DNA from: Porticoccus sp905181945
GTDB lineage: Bacteria > Pseudomonadota > Gammaproteobacteria > Pseudomonadales > Porticoccaceae
DNA length: 64,000 nt
NCBI RefSeq assembly: GCF_047729555.1
Contig: NZ_CP159825.1
Span: forward strand, 434,001-498,000
Reading direction: 5' to 3'
The translations under genes and the position numbers were made by a program. A model generated the notes under the pieces. The model searched no databases, was not told the DNA's origin, and saw only the letters and a program-made list of their open reading frames with translations. The first letter of the stretch is position 1. Each line of letters starts with the position of its first letter. Below, piece after piece: positions 7,730-16,297 of the stretch.

Positions 7730-8847
7730 TGGTTGTTCCTTTTCTTGATCTTAAACGACTTCATGAAGAAATTCGTGAGCCTCTTGAAGCCGCTTTTAAG
7801 CGCGTGCTTGATTCTGGCTGGTTTATCACTGGCCCTGAAGTTGAGGCGTTTGAATCTGAATTTGCTACTTATAGTGAAGTAAAGCATTGTGTTGGTCTAG
7901 GTAATGGATTGGATGCAATTCATTTATTACTAAGAGCTTATGAAATTGGTCCTGGAGATGAAGTTTTGGTGCCATCAAACACCTTCATTGCAACTTGGCT
8001 GGCAGTGAGTCAATGCGGCGCCACACCAGTTCCAGTTGAACCAGACATTAATACACACAATATTAATCCCGATGCTTTGGTTGCGGCTATTACACCTAGA
8101 ACGCGAGCCATTATCCCGGTGCATTTATACGGTCAGCCAGTAGATATGGATCCAATTAATGCAATTGCCAAGCAGTATGGCTTGGTTGTTATTGAAGATG
8201 CTGCCCAAGCACAAGGTGCACGTTACAAAGGTCGCCGAGTGGGTTCGCTAGGTCACGCCGCGGCAACCAGCTTCTACCCAGGTAAAAACCTCGGCGCATT
8301 AGGTGATGCAGGTGCAATATTAACCAATGATAAAGCCATTGCAGATAAAGTCCGCACTCTTCGCAATTACGGGTCACAAGTGAAATATAAGCATGAAGTT
8401 GCTGGTTACAACACTAGGTTGGATGAAATGCAAGCAGCATTTTTAAGGGTAAAACTTGGGGTGCTTGATAAGTGGAATGAGAGTCGGCGTGCAGTGGCTA
8501 ACAGTTATACAGCACAACTTCAAAATCTAAACCTAGAAAATGTGGGCTTAGAAGTACCTAATGTTCCTGAATGGGCCGAACCTGTCTGGCATTTATATGT
8601 TATTCGCAGTAAAAATAGGGATGCTTTACGCGATTATTTAGATAAACAGGGTATAGCTACCGTTATTCATTACCCTATCCCACCTCACCTGCAAGCTTGT
8701 TATACAGAGTTCTCAAAATTTAATTTGCCTATTGCAGAAACCTTGGCTAATGAGGTGCTCAGTATTCCTATGTCATCCGCTGTAACAGAAAAAGAAATTG
8801 TTACAGTAGTTGATGTTATGCGTAGTTTTAAGAGCCAATTAAACTGA
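7726..8847 (+). CDS. fdtB: dTDP-3-amino-3,6-dideoxyhexose transaminase (DegT/DnrJ/EryC1/StrS)
   Basis: A PLP-dependent sugar aminotransferase of 373 residues. VPFLDLKRLHEE at the N-terminus, GLGNGLDAI (cofactor phosphate contact), EDAAQAQGA with the pyridine-binding Asp, and the PLP lysine Lys187 in SFYPGKNLGALGD are all present. Coupled to fdtA by a four-base overlap, it should place the 3-amino group using glutamate. ATG 7726 and ATG 7729 are both possible starts. Nothing is missing from the fold. Confidence 0.92.
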   Translation: MMVVPFLDLKRLHEEIREPLEAAFKRVLDSGWFITGPEVEAFESEFATYSEVKHCVGLGNGLDAIHLLLRAYEIGPGDEVLVPSNTFIATWLAVSQCGATPVPVEPDINTHNINPDALVAAITPRTRAIIPVHLYGQPVDMDPINAIAKQYGLVVIEDAAQAQGARYKGRRVGSLGHAAATSFYPGKNLGALGDAGAILTNDKAIADKVRTLRNYGSQVKYKHEVAGYNTRLDEMQAAFLRVKLGVLDKWNESRRAVANSYTAQLQNLNLENVGLEVPNVPEWAEPVWHLYVIRSKNRDALRDYLDKQGIATVIHYPIPPHLQACYTEFSKFNLPIAETLANEVLSIPMSSAVTEKEIVTVVDVMRSFKSQLN

Positions 8848-8863
8848 AATTTGTGAGATAGAG

Positions 8864-8960
8864 GTGAATAAAAAATTTGCATTTTTAGTACATGATCCCG
8901 TCATGCTGGTACACTAAAAAGACGCTTGAAAATCTATTGGACGCTAAAATTTCTAAGTAA
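8864..8960 (+). pseudogene. possible decayed glycosyltransferase start, frameshifted
   Basis: Between fdtB and the next gene, a GTG at 8864 preceded by AGAGG opens the short frame VNKKFAFLVHDPVMLVH, which stops at 8915-8917. Reading on one frame over gives TKKTLENLLDAKISK up to TAA at 8958-8960. The two pieces together look like the first 30 residues of a real cytoplasmic protein, with a strand followed by an amphipathic helix, broken by one frameshift and a stop. I cannot name the family with certainty. It could instead be chance, or a short leader peptide. Confidence 0.3.
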
Positions 8961-8990
8961 AACAACTATACTTTGAAATATAAAACGCAT

Positions 8991-9881
8991 ATGAAAAACA
9001 TACCTAAAGCAAAACCATTAACTTTAAAAGTTCAGATTCCACAGTTAGCTGAACCAGAAGATATTAGCATTGTAATGGCTATTTACAATCATGAGGCGAC
9101 ATTGGCAGATGCGCTAGACAGTGCTTTAATGCAAGTGATGCCATACTCAAGCATGATTTATTGTTTAAATGATGCTTCCACAGATAAAAGTGCAGAGATA
9201 TTGAATGATTATGTTCAAAGGTATCCTGATAAAATTAAAGCTTATACAAGTAGAGTTAATCAAGGATCAGGTAAAAAATCTTTTTATCATAATAAACCCG
9301 ATGCGCGTGGCAGATACTGGTGCTTATTGGCTGGGGATGATTATTGGACCACTAACGATAAGCTAGCTAAGCAAATAGCATTTTTGGATGAGAATACGGA
9401 TTTTACTGGGTGCAGCTGTAATACTGTTATGCGAAATGAAACTACCAAGGAAGAAAGTATTATTAAGCCTGATAGACATACATTTAATTTACTTGATTTA
9501 ATTTTACTTAAACAACGATATGCTTTTTATGTACACACGACTAGCCTTGTTTGGAGAAATGTATATTTAGGCCATGGTTTTTTTCTCCCGCCTACATTTA
9601 AAAATAAATATGCTCATGGTGATGTGGTGTTGATGCATATGATGCTTGCTAGTGGTTGTAAAGTGCATAACATACAAGAGGTAATGAGTTGCTATCGTGT
9701 TACAGGTCGGGGCGTTTGGACAAGTAAGTCTGAAGAGCATCAAGCGGCAGCAAATGCTAGGCTGATGGATAGCATCAAAAAATCAATACCTTTTAAATAC
9801 AGGATGCATATCGCTTTGCAGGGGCTTAGGCACCATTCAAAAGTGATGAGAAAGTTTATTTTAGGGCCAGTGAATGAATAA
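8991..9881 (+). CDS. glycosyltransferase family 2
   Basis: A GT-A fold inverting glycosyltransferase. ISIVMAIYNHEATLADALDS near the N-terminus is the nucleotide-binding start of the family. LNDASTDKS follows, and LAGDDYW supplies the DxD-like metal site. The gene gives 296 residues from ATG 8991. An in-frame TTG at 8973 would add six residues, and neither start has a clear ribosome-binding site. The next gene overlaps its end by eight bases. Donor and acceptor sugars are unknown. Confidence 0.82.
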   Translation: MKNIPKAKPLTLKVQIPQLAEPEDISIVMAIYNHEATLADALDSALMQVMPYSSMIYCLNDASTDKSAEILNDYVQRYPDKIKAYTSRVNQGSGKKSFYHNKPDARGRYWCLLAGDDYWTTNDKLAKQIAFLDENTDFTGCSCNTVMRNETTKEESIIKPDRHTFNLLDLILLKQRYAFYVHTTSLVWRNVYLGHGFFLPPTFKNKYAHGDVVLMHMMLASGCKVHNIQEVMSCYRVTGRGVWTSKSEEHQAAANARLMDSIKKSIPFKYRMHIALQGLRHHSKVMRKFILGPVNE

Positions 9882-10566
9882 AGAACGATTTTCTTTTTAT
9901 AAAGAGCATCCAAAAAACTGTAGCCCTGATGATTTTTGGGGGCAGGTTAAACGCACAGTAAATGGCACTCCTGTTTCTCAGGAGCAAATTGACATGATTG
10001 TTAATGCTGTGACGAACGGATTAGAGTTGAAGTCAAATGATGTTTTGCTTGATTTGTGTTGTGGCAACGGCGCCTTAAGCACTTTGTTAATTAACTCTTG
10101 TAGTGGTGGTGTTGGCGTTGATTTTTCGGAATATCTAATATCTATTGCGAACACATATTTTGCTAATCCTGATAGTCAAATTTATCTGTTTCAAGATGCG
10201 CTGGACTTTTGTAAATCACCAACCACTCCATACAAATTCACAAAAATGGTGTGTTATGGATCTTTTCCGTATGTTGATTTTGATGCGGCGGAACAGATGC
10301 TTAGTTTGTTAAATACAAAATTCCCAAATTTAGAGCGTATTTTTATTGGCAATTGCCCAGATAAAGATTTAGTAGATACATTCTACGGGGAGCGCGCGTA
10401 CGAGGCTGCTGTTATTAGTGATCCAGACTCTCCCATAGGAATATGGCGCACCCAAGAGGAGTTTATTCTATTGGCTGAGCATACTGGTTGGCATGCGACT
10501 ATTCGTAGAATGCCTACACAATATTATGCTGCACATTATCGTTATGATGTTATTTTGACAAAATGA
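9874..10566 (+). CDS. class I SAM-dependent methyltransferase
   Basis: A 230-residue protein with a Rossmann methyltransferase motif I, LDLCCGNG, at 59-66, and GVDFSEYLI as motif post-I. Motif II-like KMVCYGSFPY follows. It overlaps the GT2 gene before it and the sulfotransferase after it (ATGA at 10563), so the three genes are translated together. A role in methylating a sugar or the chain end of the glycan is an inference from this context. Confidence 0.8.
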   Translation: MNKERFSFYKEHPKNCSPDDFWGQVKRTVNGTPVSQEQIDMIVNAVTNGLELKSNDVLLDLCCGNGALSTLLINSCSGGVGVDFSEYLISIANTYFANPDSQIYLFQDALDFCKSPTTPYKFTKMVCYGSFPYVDFDAAEQMLSLLNTKFPNLERIFIGNCPDKDLVDTFYGERAYEAAVISDPDSPIGIWRTQEEFILLAEHTGWHATIRRMPTQYYAAHYRYDVILTK

Positions 10567-11396
10567 GTATGGAGCTAAAGAAAATTAGTATGGAGCTACA
10601 GGTAGGATGGATTTCTGGTATGCCACGTTCTGGAACAACTTGGCTTTCACAAATCTTTTCATCTTCACCTGATGTAAGATTGAAGTTTTGCCCTCTATTT
10701 TCATATGAATTTAAAAATTCTTTAGACGAAAATAGTACGACGGAAGATTGGGAGCGATTATTTAGAGCGGTATATAGTACAAACTCGGAATTTCTCGATC
10801 AGGAACATCTTCGTAAACGTGGCTTAATTCCATCTTTCCAAGAAAAGATTGAAAAACCATCACATTTAGTGATTAAGTCCAATAGATTCCATCAGTTAAC
10901 GCCATTTATTTTAAAACTGAACAGTCAAGTGCGATCCATTTATGTTGCCCGCCACCCATGCGCAACATTGTATTCTTGGCTTAGTAATCCAAATGAGTTT
11001 CCTAGTGCAGCTAATCCGTTAGAAGAGTGGAAGTCAGGTGCGTGCAGAAAAGTGGGAGTAGGTGAATTTTGGGGATTTGATGACTGGAAGAAAGTTACGA
11101 CCAACGCATTGAGATTAACAGAGCAATATCCAGATAGGCATAAAATCATTAGGTATGAAAATATTGTGGCTAACACTACACTTTATGTTGAAGAAATGTT
11201 TGATTTTTTTAATCTGCCATTGCAGGATTCAACTATAGATTTTATAAAACTTTCTCGAAGCAAGCATGACAATCATCAACACTCGGTATTTAAAAAACCT
11301 CAGCTAATAGAAAATTGGAGAGGCCAGCTAGATTCAAAAATTGTTCAAGAGTGTTTGAATGAGATTGAAGGTACTGAGTTAGAGCAGTTTATATAG
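10563..11396 (+). CDS. PAPS-dependent sulfotransferase
   Basis: The 5'-phosphosulfate-binding loop PRSGTTWL is at residues 21-28. The 3'-phosphate site is seen as SIYVARHPCATLYSW (125-139), with the conserved Arg130 and Ser138. The length of 277 residues fits the soluble sulfotransferase family (Sulfotransfer_1/3). It should move sulfate from PAPS to a sugar hydroxyl on the cytoplasmic side. cysC at 2587 in the same island would provide PAPS. The start is ATG 10563 in the methyltransferase stop. A second Met at residue 10 is an alternative. Confidence 0.85.
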   Translation: MSMELKKISMELQVGWISGMPRSGTTWLSQIFSSSPDVRLKFCPLFSYEFKNSLDENSTTEDWERLFRAVYSTNSEFLDQEHLRKRGLIPSFQEKIEKPSHLVIKSNRFHQLTPFILKLNSQVRSIYVARHPCATLYSWLSNPNEFPSAANPLEEWKSGACRKVGVGEFWGFDDWKKVTTNALRLTEQYPDRHKIIRYENIVANTTLYVEEMFDFFNLPLQDSTIDFIKLSRSKHDNHQHSVFKKPQLIENWRGQLDSKIVQECLNEIEGTELEQFI

Positions 11397-11424
11397 CAAT
11401 ATTATTTAATAAATTATCAAATCT

Positions 11425-12654
11425 ATGAATATTAAAATTAAAGAATCTGTGCAAGACTTAGCATATTTTGGGGGAAGCAAGCTTCTTAGTGAGCCAAAAT
11501 CAACCTCAAGTTTAGTGCAACCTGATTATGATAATTTTTTACAATACTCGAAACAGTTTTTTAATCGACAATTCTATACAAATAATGGTGTTTTAGTGCA
11601 GTTGTTAGAAAAACGCCTTGCTGAATTTCATCAGGCAGAGTTTTGTATTACTGTTTGTAGTGGATTTTGGGCACTGGCATTAGCAATGACCTCCCTTGCC
11701 ATTAAAGGAAAGCAGGAAATTATTATGCCATCTTTGACTTATCGCAGAATGGCAGATATTGCTGCATGGGCATGCTTAAAACCAAGGTTTTGTGAGGTGG
11801 ATCCGCAAACTTTAGCTGTAAGTAGCAATACCGTCAGTGCCTGTATTAACGATCAAACTGCACTTGTATTAGCAGTTCATCCTATAGTAAATTGTTGTGA
11901 TATTGAAGGTATTGTGCAGTTGGGTGTTGAGCATGAAATACCGGTGCTTTTTGACTCCGTGGAGTCAATGTATGAATCTGAAAATATAGGGAAAGTTGGT
12001 AAATTTGGTGACGCAGAGTGTTTTTCTATGCACGCGAGTAAATTACTGAATGGCTTTGAGGGTGGCTACATTACAACTAATGATAGTAAGCTTACGCATA
12101 AATTGAAACGATTACGTACCTTCGGGTTTGAGGGACCAGATAATTGTACTATTCCTGGAGGACTCAACGCTAAGCTGAATGAAGTGCATGCGGCGATGGC
12201 TTTAGCTAATTTGGATGTAATAGAGCAAGTGGTAGTTGATAATAAAAAACGTTATATGCAGTATCGTAAGCAACTTTCAAGGATACCAAGCATACGACTA
12301 TTGGAGTTTGATGAGAAGTATAAGACGAGCTATAAAAATATTGTTGTAGAACTACTAGAGGATTGGTCTTTAGATAGAAATAAAACTGTAGCGTTGCTTA
12401 ATGGTGAGAACATTCTCGCTAGAGTTTATTACTATCCACCATTGCATCAAAAACCTATGAGCTACCCATTCGTGCCCGCCACATTAAAGGATACAGATCA
12501 AATTTCTTCACGATTTATGCTTTTACCATGTGGTGATTTTGTGACCACGGACGATATTGATGATATTGTGGAGTTGCTGGCTTTTATTCACGTTAAGCAA
12601 GATGAAATTAAAAAAAATATAGAAAGAAAAGAGGACATTAATCATACAAATTGA
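11425..12654 (+). CDS. DegT/DnrJ/EryC1/StrS aminotransferase-family protein (first paralog)
   Basis: A PLP-fold sugar aminotransferase relative of 409 residues. The PLP lysine is Lys206 in MHASKLLNG, and the cofactor Asp is at 177 in LFDSVES. The N-terminal arm reads YFGGSKLLSEP before the helix preceding FYTNNGVLV. The usual Asp-(A/S)-A-(Q/H) motif is altered to DSVES, so catalysis may differ. A paralog follows directly, so the two may act as a heterodimer or at successive steps. The sugar is unknown. The last codons overlap the probable beginning of the paralog. Confidence 0.8.
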   Translation: MNIKIKESVQDLAYFGGSKLLSEPKSTSSLVQPDYDNFLQYSKQFFNRQFYTNNGVLVQLLEKRLAEFHQAEFCITVCSGFWALALAMTSLAIKGKQEIIMPSLTYRRMADIAAWACLKPRFCEVDPQTLAVSSNTVSACINDQTALVLAVHPIVNCCDIEGIVQLGVEHEIPVLFDSVESMYESENIGKVGKFGDAECFSMHASKLLNGFEGGYITTNDSKLTHKLKRLRTFGFEGPDNCTIPGGLNAKLNEVHAAMALANLDVIEQVVVDNKKRYMQYRKQLSRIPSIRLLEFDEKYKTSYKNIVVELLEDWSLDRNKTVALLNGENILARVYYYPPLHQKPMSYPFVPATLKDTDQISSRFMLLPCGDFVTTDDIDDIVELLAFIHVKQDEIKKNIERKEDINHTN

Positions 12655-12748
12655 TAGTTTTGCCATACTAGGTGCTTCGCCTGTTTTTTCTAAGTCTTTA
12701 CCTGTTGGACAGCTTTATTTTCCATCGTGGGATCGGTACAAAAGTGCA

Positions 12749-13834
12749 ATGCGCGGAATTTTTGATCGCCATTATTATACAAATCAAGGGCCGCTTGCTC
12801 AGGAGTTAGAGAAAAAGCTTGAATCATATTTAAATGTGAAACATGTTATTTGTGTCACTAATGCCACGATAGGATTGATGATGGCGGCAGAAGCCTTAGA
12901 GTTAAAAGGTAAAGTGATAATGCCCTCGTTTACTTTTATCGCATCTGCACAGTCACTTAGTTGGACAGGAATAGAACCAGTATTTTGTGACGTTGATCCA
13001 ATAACACATCAAATTGCAATTGAACAGATAGATGTCCTTGTGGATGATGATGTCACTGGTATTATGGGGGTTAATTTATGGGGCGGCGCTTGCAACCCTG
13101 TGGCCTTAGAGGCATTTGCTTCGTCACGTAATTTAAAGCTATATTTTGATTCTGCGCAAGCTTTTGGTTGTAAAGTTGGCGATACTCGCATTGCGAATTT
13201 TGGCAGCCTTGAAGTTTTCTCATTCCATGCTACTAAAGTTTTAAGCGCTACAGAAGGGGGATGTTTGTGTACGAACGATGACTTTTTAGCCGCTCGCTTG
13301 CGAAATATTAGAAGTAGCTATGGTGCAGGTGTTCCTGTGCCTGTGGTTAAAACGTCAAATGGTAGAATGTCTGAAGCTCAAGCCGCTATTGCATTGATGA
13401 GTTTAGAAGACTTCCCTGAAAATCAACAAAAAAATAAGCTGCTGTTCGATCTCTATGAGAAAAAATTAAAGCATATTCCAGGCATTAAGTTGGTGAAACC
13501 AGCAGGGGTAACATTTTCAAATTATCAGTATATTGTTTGTGAGGTAGATGAAAGTGTTTTCGGGCTATCAAGAGATTCTCTCATTGCTGTGCTTAAAGCG
13601 GAAAATGTGAATGCAAGACGATATTTCTATCCAGGTACACATCGTAGTATTGAATATAACCATGCGAAATACAATCAAAACTTACCTGCAACAGATTATC
13701 TTTGCGCGGCCTGCATTCAGTTGCCTGTTGGTGCAATAGTGGATGAAGATGCAGTTGAGAGTATTTGTGAGATTGTGGATAGGGCACATCATCACGCCCA
13801 TGCTTTAAAGTCTTATTTTGAGAGGCGTAAATAA
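12749..13834 (+). CDS. DegT/DnrJ/EryC1/StrS aminotransferase-family protein (second paralog), N-terminus upstream of first ATG
   Basis: A PLP sugar aminotransferase with Lys163 in SFHATKVLS and Asp134 in YFDSAQAFG (numbering from ATG 12749). The first ATG is almost certainly not the true start. The same frame is open from 12623 and encodes ILGASPVFSKSLPVGQLYFP and more, which lines up with the N-terminal arm of the paralog at 11425 (YFGGSKLL...). No ATG, GTG or TTG exists in that extension. The candidates are ATC 12641, five bases after AGAGGA, or ATT 12650, which overlaps the previous stop. See the findings. The next gene starts within its stop. Confidence 0.8.
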   Translation: MRGIFDRHYYTNQGPLAQELEKKLESYLNVKHVICVTNATIGLMMAAEALELKGKVIMPSFTFIASAQSLSWTGIEPVFCDVDPITHQIAIEQIDVLVDDDVTGIMGVNLWGGACNPVALEAFASSRNLKLYFDSAQAFGCKVGDTRIANFGSLEVFSFHATKVLSATEGGCLCTNDDFLAARLRNIRSSYGAGVPVPVVKTSNGRMSEAQAAIALMSLEDFPENQQKNKLLFDLYEKKLKHIPGIKLVKPAGVTFSNYQYIVCEVDESVFGLSRDSLIAVLKAENVNARRYFYPGTHRSIEYNHAKYNQNLPATDYLCAACIQLPVGAIVDEDAVESICEIVDRAHHHAHALKSYFERRK

Positions 13835-14568
13835 TGAGATTAGGGATTATGCAGCCCTATTTCTTTCCGTATTTGGGGCATTTTGCACTGATTAATGCGG
13901 TTGATCAGTGGGTTGTATTTGATATTACACAATATACCCCTAAGACATGGATGAATCGGAATCGCATACTTCATCCTAATGCTGGCTGGCAGTATGTAAC
14001 AGTGCCACTTTCTAATTCTTCTATCTCAATCAAAACTTCTGAGGCCAAGGTATTAAACTTGCAGAATGCAAAACAAACAACACTTGCTAAATTAGCGCAT
14101 TATAAGAAAAAAGCACCATACTTTAATCAAGTATTTGAATTGGTTAATAGGACATTTGATAACGCAATTGACGATTTACTTGTTAATTTAAATGTAAGTG
14201 CGTTAAGTGCTGTTTGTGACTATTTGAACATAAAGTTCTCATTTCAAATCTGCTCTCACTTAAATTTAGAATATCCACTAAATTTAAAAGCTGGCGATTG
14301 GGCTCCCCATATTTGTCAGAAATTAGGCGCGAGTGGGTATGTTAATCCGCTTGGTGGAAAAGAGATATTTAATGTGGCAGATTTTAAAAAAAGAGAAATA
14401 GCGTTATATTTTGCTGAGTTCTCAGACTTTAAATATATAACAAAGCCATATCAATACGAGCCACATCTTTCAGTATTAGATGTCATGATGTGGAATTCAC
14501 CAGATGATATACGTAATGTACTGATGGATAATATATCTCTTAAAAAATGCACTAGCCAATTACTTTAG
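13834..14568 (+). CDS. WbqC-family protein
   Basis: A 244-residue protein opening with LGIMQPYFFPYLGHFALINA, the diagnostic start of the WbqC-like family, followed by WVVFD and a WMNRNRI segment. These proteins occur in O-antigen clusters near sugar aminotransferases. As far as I know their reaction is not established, although an acyl/aminoacyl transfer or cyclisation role has been suggested. The ATG overlaps the stop of the second DegT gene (TAATG), so the DegT pair and WbqC probably form one biosynthetic unit. Confidence 0.83.
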   Translation: MRLGIMQPYFFPYLGHFALINAVDQWVVFDITQYTPKTWMNRNRILHPNAGWQYVTVPLSNSSISIKTSEAKVLNLQNAKQTTLAKLAHYKKKAPYFNQVFELVNRTFDNAIDDLLVNLNVSALSAVCDYLNIKFSFQICSHLNLEYPLNLKAGDWAPHICQKLGASGYVNPLGGKEIFNVADFKKREIALYFAEFSDFKYITKPYQYEPHLSVLDVMMWNSPDDIRNVLMDNISLKKCTSQLL

Positions 14569-14585
14569 AGGTATTTATTTTCATC

Positions 14586-16046
14586 ATGGCACCCATGCAT
14601 TCAATCGCTCAATTTCAAGATAAGATAAAAGCACATGTATCTGCAGGTAATCTTGATGCAGCTTTGTATTCGATACATCGTTTGGTTGATCAAATTTTTT
14701 GCGAACCGATTAACACTGCTCAAATTTTTGGTTCTAAATTACTAGATGATTTATGTCAAGAAGTTGGTGCTGTTAATTTGTATAGATTGAGAAACGGTAA
14801 ATTTCCGTTGCCAGATAATGATAAGCAAGCTGATAACTCAGAAAATGTAGTTGTTTATGTGGTTAGTAAACTCCAAGCATCTGGGGGGCATACGGCAGTT
14901 CTTGCAGATATTATTCGTTTGGCACCTTCAACACGAAGCGTCATATTGGTCACTGGAGTTGGCGGCCTAACTGACCAAGAGTCTATTCAGCACCGATTCG
15001 ATTCTATTCAAAATGTGTCCTTTGAATATGCTCCTCGTGGTAAATATATCGACAAACTTGATTGGCTACAACGAAAAATTTTAGCGTTAAAACCAACTGG
15101 TGTATGGCTTTTCAATCATCACCAAGATAGTGTTGCTGTAGCAGCTGTTCAACCTGATGCTGGGTACCAATTGCATTTTTATCATCATGGCGATCATCAT
15201 TTATGTCTTGGTGTGCATTTAAGTTATGCGGACCATGTTGACATTCATCCTATGGGCTTTCATTACTGTAGAGATAAGTTAGATATAAAAGGTAATCGTT
15301 ATTTACCTATGGCAGTTAAGGATATGGGCATGCGCCCTGAGTCATTGCAGTTTAAATATGGTTCAAACCTAGTGACTTGTACGGCTGCTGGTTTTAATAA
15401 AGTTGAGGTTCCTTATTTTATTCAGTACGTTGATGTAATACCCGAACTGCTGCATGCCTTTGGTGGAAAGCATATTCATATTGGTCGATTAACCGCCATG
15501 GCATTGAGGCGAATTCGTAGTAACTTGCGTCGATTAGGGGTGCCTGAATCAAATTTTGTGTATATTCCTTTTGTTCCTAGTGTGTGGAAAGCATTGCATG
15601 AGTATCATGTTGATCTATACATTACATCTTTTCCATATGGAGGCGCACGCACTCTAATAGAAGCAATGGGCGCTGGTGTACCTGTTGCTATTCATAGTCA
15701 CTGCACATCCAGATTGCTGGGGACTTTTGATATGGCTTACGAAAGTGCATTGGTATGGAGAAATCCAAATGAGATATGCGATTTTGTTCAACATGTTAAT
15801 GTAGCTACATTGAAAAACCTCGGTAAGATGGCAAGGAGCAGATATTTGGACTTTTATAGTGAAGATATCCTTAAAAACGCACTAGCCGAAGATGCTGCCC
15901 CCTTAGCGGCACCCCCTTTGTATGAGGGCTATACCCCAGACAATTTACAGCAGGCGCTGGATATTTCAAATCAAGTTTCTTGTGTAGGTGCAATTAGACG
16001 TTTTCTTTATCGCACCTATCGCAGATGGAAGTCTTTTGTTGCATGA
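14586..16046 (+). CDS. glycosyltransferase, GT4-like (GT-B fold)
   Basis: A 486-residue protein with a GT-B layout. Residues 1-80 form a variable helical part. A strand with VVYVVSKLQASGGHTAVLAD then follows, a Gly-rich turn like the acceptor loop of GT4 enzymes. The C-terminal half has DLYITSFPYGGARTLIEAMG, matching the E-x7-E-type donor site of GT4 proteins (conserved Glu in LIEAMGAGVP). It ends the AT-rich block. About 250 bases without a forward gene follow. Confidence 0.75.
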   Translation: MAPMHSIAQFQDKIKAHVSAGNLDAALYSIHRLVDQIFCEPINTAQIFGSKLLDDLCQEVGAVNLYRLRNGKFPLPDNDKQADNSENVVVYVVSKLQASGGHTAVLADIIRLAPSTRSVILVTGVGGLTDQESIQHRFDSIQNVSFEYAPRGKYIDKLDWLQRKILALKPTGVWLFNHHQDSVAVAAVQPDAGYQLHFYHHGDHHLCLGVHLSYADHVDIHPMGFHYCRDKLDIKGNRYLPMAVKDMGMRPESLQFKYGSNLVTCTAAGFNKVEVPYFIQYVDVIPELLHAFGGKHIHIGRLTAMALRRIRSNLRRLGVPESNFVYIPFVPSVWKALHEYHVDLYITSFPYGGARTLIEAMGAGVPVAIHSHCTSRLLGTFDMAYESALVWRNPNEICDFVQHVNVATLKNLGKMARSRYLDFYSEDILKNALAEDAAPLAAPPLYEGYTPDNLQQALDISNQVSCVGAIRRFLYRTYRRWKSFVA

Positions 16047-16105
16047 CTTTTGAAAAATTAAGCTATTGGGTTTGGATCAGATGAGTTCAGCAAAAAGCAC
16101 TAGCG

Positions 16106-16291
16106 CTATTTATTAGATTGAGGGGCGGGAGCTTCCTTCAGCGGATTAAGAAGCTCGAGGTCTGCGGATTGTACCGTCAGACCTGGCGTGGAACCTTTAG
16201 TCTTTATTTGGCGGCCTTCTTTAATAAGTTGTAGTTGGTGTTGCGCCATATTCCAAACTATGGTTACATCATGGCTTGAATTTCTGCAAGC
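16106..16291 (-). pseudogene. orphan C-terminal gene fragment on the reverse strand
   Basis: In the gap between the GT4-like gene and the next methyltransferase, the minus strand is open from 16291 down to TAG at 16106-16108. It reads with protein-like composition, for example DVTIVWNMAQHQLQLIKEGR and later GLTVQSADLELLNPLKEAPA. There is no good start at its head: the only in-frame Met is inside WNMAQ, and a stop TAA lies at 16292-16294. It looks like the 3' end of a gene cut off at a recombination boundary. I do not recognise the family. It lies exactly where composition changes between two blocks. Confidence 0.4.
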
Positions 16292-16297
16292 TTAGAC

